From positions 186,001-250,000 of the forward strand of contig NZ_CP095744.1 in NCBI RefSeq assembly GCF_022049065.2: a DNA stretch of 64,000 bases, given 5' to 3'. Positions 61,146 through 64,000 of the stretch are shown in pieces. The translations under genes were made by a program, and so were the position numbers. Each line of letters starts with the position of its first letter. The stretch's first letter is position 1. The notes under the pieces were generated by a model. That model made no database searches and was not told where the DNA came from. It worked only from the letters and a program-made list of their open reading frames with translations. The stretch comes from Niallia sp. Man26. Lineage in GTDB: Bacteria; Bacillota; Bacilli; Bacillales; Cytobacillaceae.

Positions 61146-61598
61146 TTGACGCTTAGTGTAGAACAGAAAATAATCGACTTATTAATTGAAATAAGACTTC
61201 AGCTGGAAGTAGATTTTGTCGGTTTGGCCATGGCAGCTGAGAATGAAGATGGCGATGTAGTGATCAAGTGGAAATATGTTTCAAACAATCGCAATAACCG
61301 CTATCAAAAAATTGTCCTGCAAGTAGGGAAAGGAATTGCTGGCATCGTTTGGAAAACTGCTCGCCCTTATGTGATAGAAGATGCAAAAAAAGATATACAG
61401 GAAACAAAAGACTTCCCATTAACTATTACAGAGCAGCTAGTCAGTATGGCAGCAATTCCTCTATTACACGGACAGGAAGTTCAAGCTGTTTTATTAGGCG
61501 GCTTTAGAAAAAAGAAAAAATTGAATCAAACCTTTATCAATGAATTGATTTCTATTTGCACAGAAATAAACCCATTATTAGATGAGTTAAGGGGATGA
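61146..61598 (+). CDS. nreA: NreA nitrate-sensing GAF protein
   Basis: A 150-residue GAF-domain protein. In Staphylococcus carnosus NreA binds nitrate and, without nitrate, inhibits the kinase NreB. The GAF pattern is visible: LQLEVDFVGLAMAAEN, VLQVGKGIAGIVWKTARPYVIED and LVSMAAIPLLHGQEVQAVLLGG. Position directly before nreB supports the name. TTG start with AAGGGAATGAA upstream. It begins 35 bases after narI, within the same transcript. Confidence 0.88.
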   Translation: MTLSVEQKIIDLLIEIRLQLEVDFVGLAMAAENEDGDVVIKWKYVSNNRNNRYQKIVLQVGKGIAGIVWKTARPYVIEDAKKDIQETKDFPLTITEQLVSMAAIPLLHGQEVQAVLLGGFRKKKKLNQTFINELISICTEINPLLDELRG

Positions 61599-61602
61599 AT
61601 AA

Positions 61603-62661
61603 ATGGGAACTGCCATTTCTAAACAGAAATTGATTGAAGCAATGTTTAATAAAATGAATGATGCAGTCTTTTTTTTGCATGAAAATGAAGTTCTGTTTAT
61701 GAATCCAAAAGCCATTGAGCTTATTAATAAATTTGAAGTGAATGTAGCCAATATGTCATCGATATGCCATCTTTGCAACGGCATGACAAATGAAACAGGT
61801 TATCAAACCTGCTCAAATTGTTTTATTGAAGGAGAAAAAAATCTAGAGTCTTTTCAGTTATTTTTATCAAAAAAGAACGATCAGCATGCAGATGATACAC
61901 CGTTTAGCGGCAGCTACTTTCCTCTTGAGGAAGTGGATGACGTAAATGTGCTTATCTTACGAAATTTAACAAACCAACAAGAAACAGAAAAGCTTCAATT
62001 CCAAAAATCTTTAACAGAATATGTTATCCATGCATCAGAAGAAGAAAGAAAGCGGCTTTCACGAGAGTTGCATGATGGCTTGGCACAGGAAATCTACAGT
62101 GCCCTCATACAATTACAATCTATGAGATATACAAATGATTACGAAAAAGTGAAAGAAACAGCTAGCAGTATCGAAACAATTATCGTAAAATCTCTAAACT
62201 CGATAAAATCGATGGCCATCGATTTACGTCCGGCAGCTTTAGATGATATGGGACTTTATGCAGCGTTAAAGTCCTATTGTAAACGATTTGAAGAAACATT
62301 CGGCATGGAGGTTGAGCTTTACAGCAATATTCAAACAGAACGTTATACAGGCAAGATTGAAACAATGGTATACAGGGTATGTACGGAAGCGCTTATTAAT
62401 GCCGCTAAATATGCTGACACAGATGAGGTTGTCGTCTACTTACTGGCTGGCAAAAAACAGCTGCGTGTTGAAGTAATGGATGAAGGCTTAGGCTTCGATT
62501 TGCATAATATCCATGTAAAGGGAACAGGTCTTGGTCTGCGAAATATGGAGGAAAGAATCTCTCTGCTTGGAGGAAAATTTTCCATTGAAACATCCATTGG
62601 AATCGGGACCAAGGTTTTAGCTGTCATCCCACTAGAACAGGAGGAGCATGAAGATGATTAA
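61603..62661 (+). CDS. nreB: NreB oxygen-sensing histidine kinase
   Basis: A 352-residue soluble sensor kinase. The N-terminal PAS domain has four cysteines, Cys55, Cys58, Cys70 and Cys73 (CHLC and CSNC), which ligate the oxygen-labile [4Fe-4S] cluster in NreB; anaerobic cluster formation turns the kinase on. The HisKA_3 dimerisation region has the phospho-acceptor His157 in SRELHDGLAQEIYSAL, and the ATPase domain has ALINAAKYADTDEV (N box) and DEGLGFD and GTGLGLRNMEERI (G boxes). It is four bases after nreA and overlaps nreC. Confidence 0.95.
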   Translation: MGTAISKQKLIEAMFNKMNDAVFFLHENEVLFMNPKAIELINKFEVNVANMSSICHLCNGMTNETGYQTCSNCFIEGEKNLESFQLFLSKKNDQHADDTPFSGSYFPLEEVDDVNVLILRNLTNQQETEKLQFQKSLTEYVIHASEEERKRLSRELHDGLAQEIYSALIQLQSMRYTNDYEKVKETASSIETIIVKSLNSIKSMAIDLRPAALDDMGLYAALKSYCKRFEETFGMEVELYSNIQTERYTGKIETMVYRVCTEALINAAKYADTDEVVVYLLAGKKQLRVEVMDEGLGFDLHNIHVKGTGLGLRNMEERISLLGGKFSIETSIGIGTKVLAVIPLEQEEHEDD

Positions 62662-63307
62662 TGTATTAATTGCTGATGATCATGCCATCGTCAGAAGCGG
62701 TCTTTCCTTCTTAATTGACGCACAAGAGGATATGAAAGTAGTTGGGACTGCAGCTGATGGCTTTGAAGTTACTTATTTAGTAGAAAGACTTCAGCCAGAT
62801 GTTGTTCTAATGGATTTAAGTATGCCTCCTGGAGAAAACGGACTTTCGGCAACAAAGAAAATCAAAAAGGCTTTTCCTCCTATTCAAGTCTTAATACTAA
62901 CGATGCATGATGATGAAGAATATTTATATCACGCTTTTAAATCAGGTGCAACAGGCTATATTTTAAAAAATGCTAAAGATGATGAGCTGCTTCATGCTAT
63001 TCGTGCAGTAATGAAAGGGGAAAGATATATTCACTCTAAAGTCTCGACTAAAATGGTTCGTGAACATATTGAGAGTCCAGAGCAAGATCCTGAAATCGTG
63101 GATTCCTATTATTTATTATCAAACCGTGAGCAGGAAGTGCTTCCGTTAGTTGCACTAGGATATGGAAATAAAGAAATTGCAGACAAATTATTTATTTCCG
63201 TGAAAACAGTGGAAGCACATAAAGCAAATATGATGAGTAAGTTAGGCCTTACGACAAGGCCTGAGCTTGTCCAATATGCAATAAAAAAGAATTTAATAGA
63301 TTTATAA
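62654..63307 (+). CDS. nreC: NreC nitrate/oxygen response regulator
   Basis: A 217-residue NarL/LuxR-type response regulator. Receiver domain: acidic pocket LIADDHAIVR, phospho-acceptor Asp in VVLMDLSMPPGENG (about residue 54) and the Lys in YILKNAKDDE. C-terminal helix-turn-helix: LSNREQEVLPLVALGYGNKEIADKLFISVKTVEAHKANMMSKL. It should activate narG and narK through the AGGG/CCCT palindromes between them. ATG 62654 is preferred because GGAGGAG is at proper distance; ATG 62648 is nearer. It overlaps nreB by 8 bases. Confidence 0.94.
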   Translation: MINVLIADDHAIVRSGLSFLIDAQEDMKVVGTAADGFEVTYLVERLQPDVVLMDLSMPPGENGLSATKKIKKAFPPIQVLILTMHDDEEYLYHAFKSGATGYILKNAKDDELLHAIRAVMKGERYIHSKVSTKMVREHIESPEQDPEIVDSYYLLSNREQEVLPLVALGYGNKEIADKLFISVKTVEAHKANMMSKLGLTTRPELVQYAIKKNLIDL

Positions 63308-63352
63308 GGTTTGCCTAGTAGTTATATTACTAACACTAAGGAGAGAAGTGAA

Positions 63353-64000
63353 ATGAACTTATCTCGAAAACCAATCCAAATAAACGAAGTGATCGAGAGA
63401 ATTTGGGAGCATCATAATCCAGGCATGACAGAAATCGTTGCTATTGAAGACAATACAGACCGTTTTTTAGGAGAGGATATTATCGCAAAAACGGATGTAC
63501 CGGCATTCGATAAATCACCATATGATGGGTTTGCGCTGCGTGCAGAGGATACTGCTTGGGCATCATCAGAGAATAGGATAGAATTCGAGGTCATTGATAA
63601 AATCGGGGCAGGCTCAGTATCACATAAAAGAATTGGTGGCCTCCAAGCAGTTCGAATCATGACAGGAGCACCAATTCCATCCGGCTGTGATACGGTCATC
63701 ATGTTGGAGCTAGTGAAGGAGATAGAAAGAGACGGAAAGAATTTTATCCAAATTACTCGAAAGCTAAAAAAGGGAGACAATATATCCTTTCGTGGAGAAG
63801 ATATTAAGTCTGGAACACTGCTAGTAAGGAAAGGAACAAAAATAAATCCTGGAATTCAATCCTTATTAGCAACATTTGGTTACAAGAAATTAGCCGTTAT
63901 GCGTAAACCGAAAATCGGGGTTCTTGCTACAGGTGATGAACTATTGAATGTAGAGGAACCATTAGTTCCCGGGAAGATACGTAACAGCAACAGCTATATG
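63353..64000 (+). CDS. moeA: Molybdopterin molybdenumtransferase, 3' end outside window
   Basis: The first 216 codons of MoeA, which inserts molybdate into adenylated molybdopterin. Typical strings are PAFDKSPYDGFALRAED (the conserved SxxDG(F/Y)A motif), IMTGAPIPSGCDTVIMLE, KGDNISFRGEDIKSG and IGVLATGDELL (MoCF-binding domain start). The ATG follows AAGGAGAGAAG. It lies 45 bases after nreC, supplying cofactor for NarG in the same cluster. The gene continues beyond base 64000. Confidence 0.93.
   Translation, partial: MNLSRKPIQINEVIERIWEHHNPGMTEIVAIEDNTDRFLGEDIIAKTDVPAFDKSPYDGFALRAEDTAWASSENRIEFEVIDKIGAGSVSHKRIGGLQAVRIMTGAPIPSGCDTVIMLELVKEIERDGKNFIQITRKLKKGDNISFRGEDIKSGTLLVRKGTKINPGIQSLLATFGYKKLAVMRKPKIGVLATGDELLNVEEPLVPGKIRNSNSYM

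Noticed and set aside
1..64000. CRISPR arrays, rRNA, tRNA, intact insertion sequences or prophage modules
   Set aside because: No regularly spaced repeats, tRNA cloverleaf, transposase or phage structural genes were recognised on reading; the only mobile-type element is the nrdE intron.

Overview
The window reads as chromosomal DNA of a low-GC, endospore-former-type Bacillaceae bacterium (Bacillus/Niallia-like; the genus is an inference from gene content). Supporting signs are the A/T-rich intergenic DNA, strong AGGAGG-type ribosome binding sites, frequent TTG starts, sigma-A promoters (TTGACA-17-TATAAT type), Fur and NrdR boxes, a yybP-ykoY manganese riboswitch, and relatives of B. subtilis FbpB, YfmS, YxlE/F/G, YkoS and PrsW. 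No rRNA, tRNA, CRISPR array or intact transposon was recognised.

Layout. 1-0.5 kb (minus): promoter, Mn2+ riboswitch and terminator ahead of a 41-residue FbpB-like protein. 1.4-5.5 kb: class Ib ribonucleotide reductase operon nrdI-nrdE-nrdF; nrdE is split by a 550-nt group I intron, placed directly after the codon of the radical cysteine, which carries the remnant of a GIY-YIG homing endonuclease. 5.5-11.9 kb: a LacI-type regulator facing a sugar ABC importer (lipoprotein and two permeases), then a DUF1861 protein broken by one extra A in an A tract, then a GH130 enzyme, together a mannoside or oligosaccharide uptake unit. 12-16.2 kb: small enzymes, a YrzF-like kinase, a Fur-boxed siderophore-binding lipoprotein and a TPR protein. 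16.2-22.7 kb: an accessory-looking, very A/T-rich stretch with a SUKH protein, unknown proteins, tiny membrane peptides, an MFS pump, an acetyltransferase, a Nudix hydrolase, an HxlR remnant and a ricin-type lectin fragment.

23-26.6 kb: two tandem soluble chemoreceptors (YfmS type), a zinc alcohol dehydrogenase and an Asp/Asn-rich protein. 26.8-31.2 kb: an arylsulfotransferase-like enzyme with a sulfonate-type ABC importer, preceded by a leader with mutually exclusive hairpins. 31.3-38.8 kb: membrane proteins (DUF6044, zinc-ribbon PrsW, DUF2628), hydrolases and an AraC-type regulator. 39-42 kb: a cell-wall-anchored PAP2 phosphatase with autotransporter-type repeats and an NPQTG signal, followed by its probable class B sortase. 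42-47.7 kb: acetyltransferases, a membrane chemoreceptor and an epimerase. 47.7-50.4 kb: an ArsR-type regulator diverging from a YxlE-F-G-like ABC system. 50.5-52.5 kb: a transporter and an Lrp/AsnC regulator.

52.6-64 kb is a nitrate-respiration island: a NarK-type transporter fused to a PAS domain, diverging from narGHJI, nreABC (nitrate and oxygen sensing) and moeA (molybdenum cofactor, cut by the window end). Two AGGG/CCCT palindromes in the divergent promoter region sit near -42 of narK and -45 of narG and are good candidates for NreC operators. The clearest unusual items are the NarK-PAS fusion, the sortase/phosphatase pair, the Mn riboswitch with an FbpB-like protein, the nrdE intron and the arylsulfotransferase leader.
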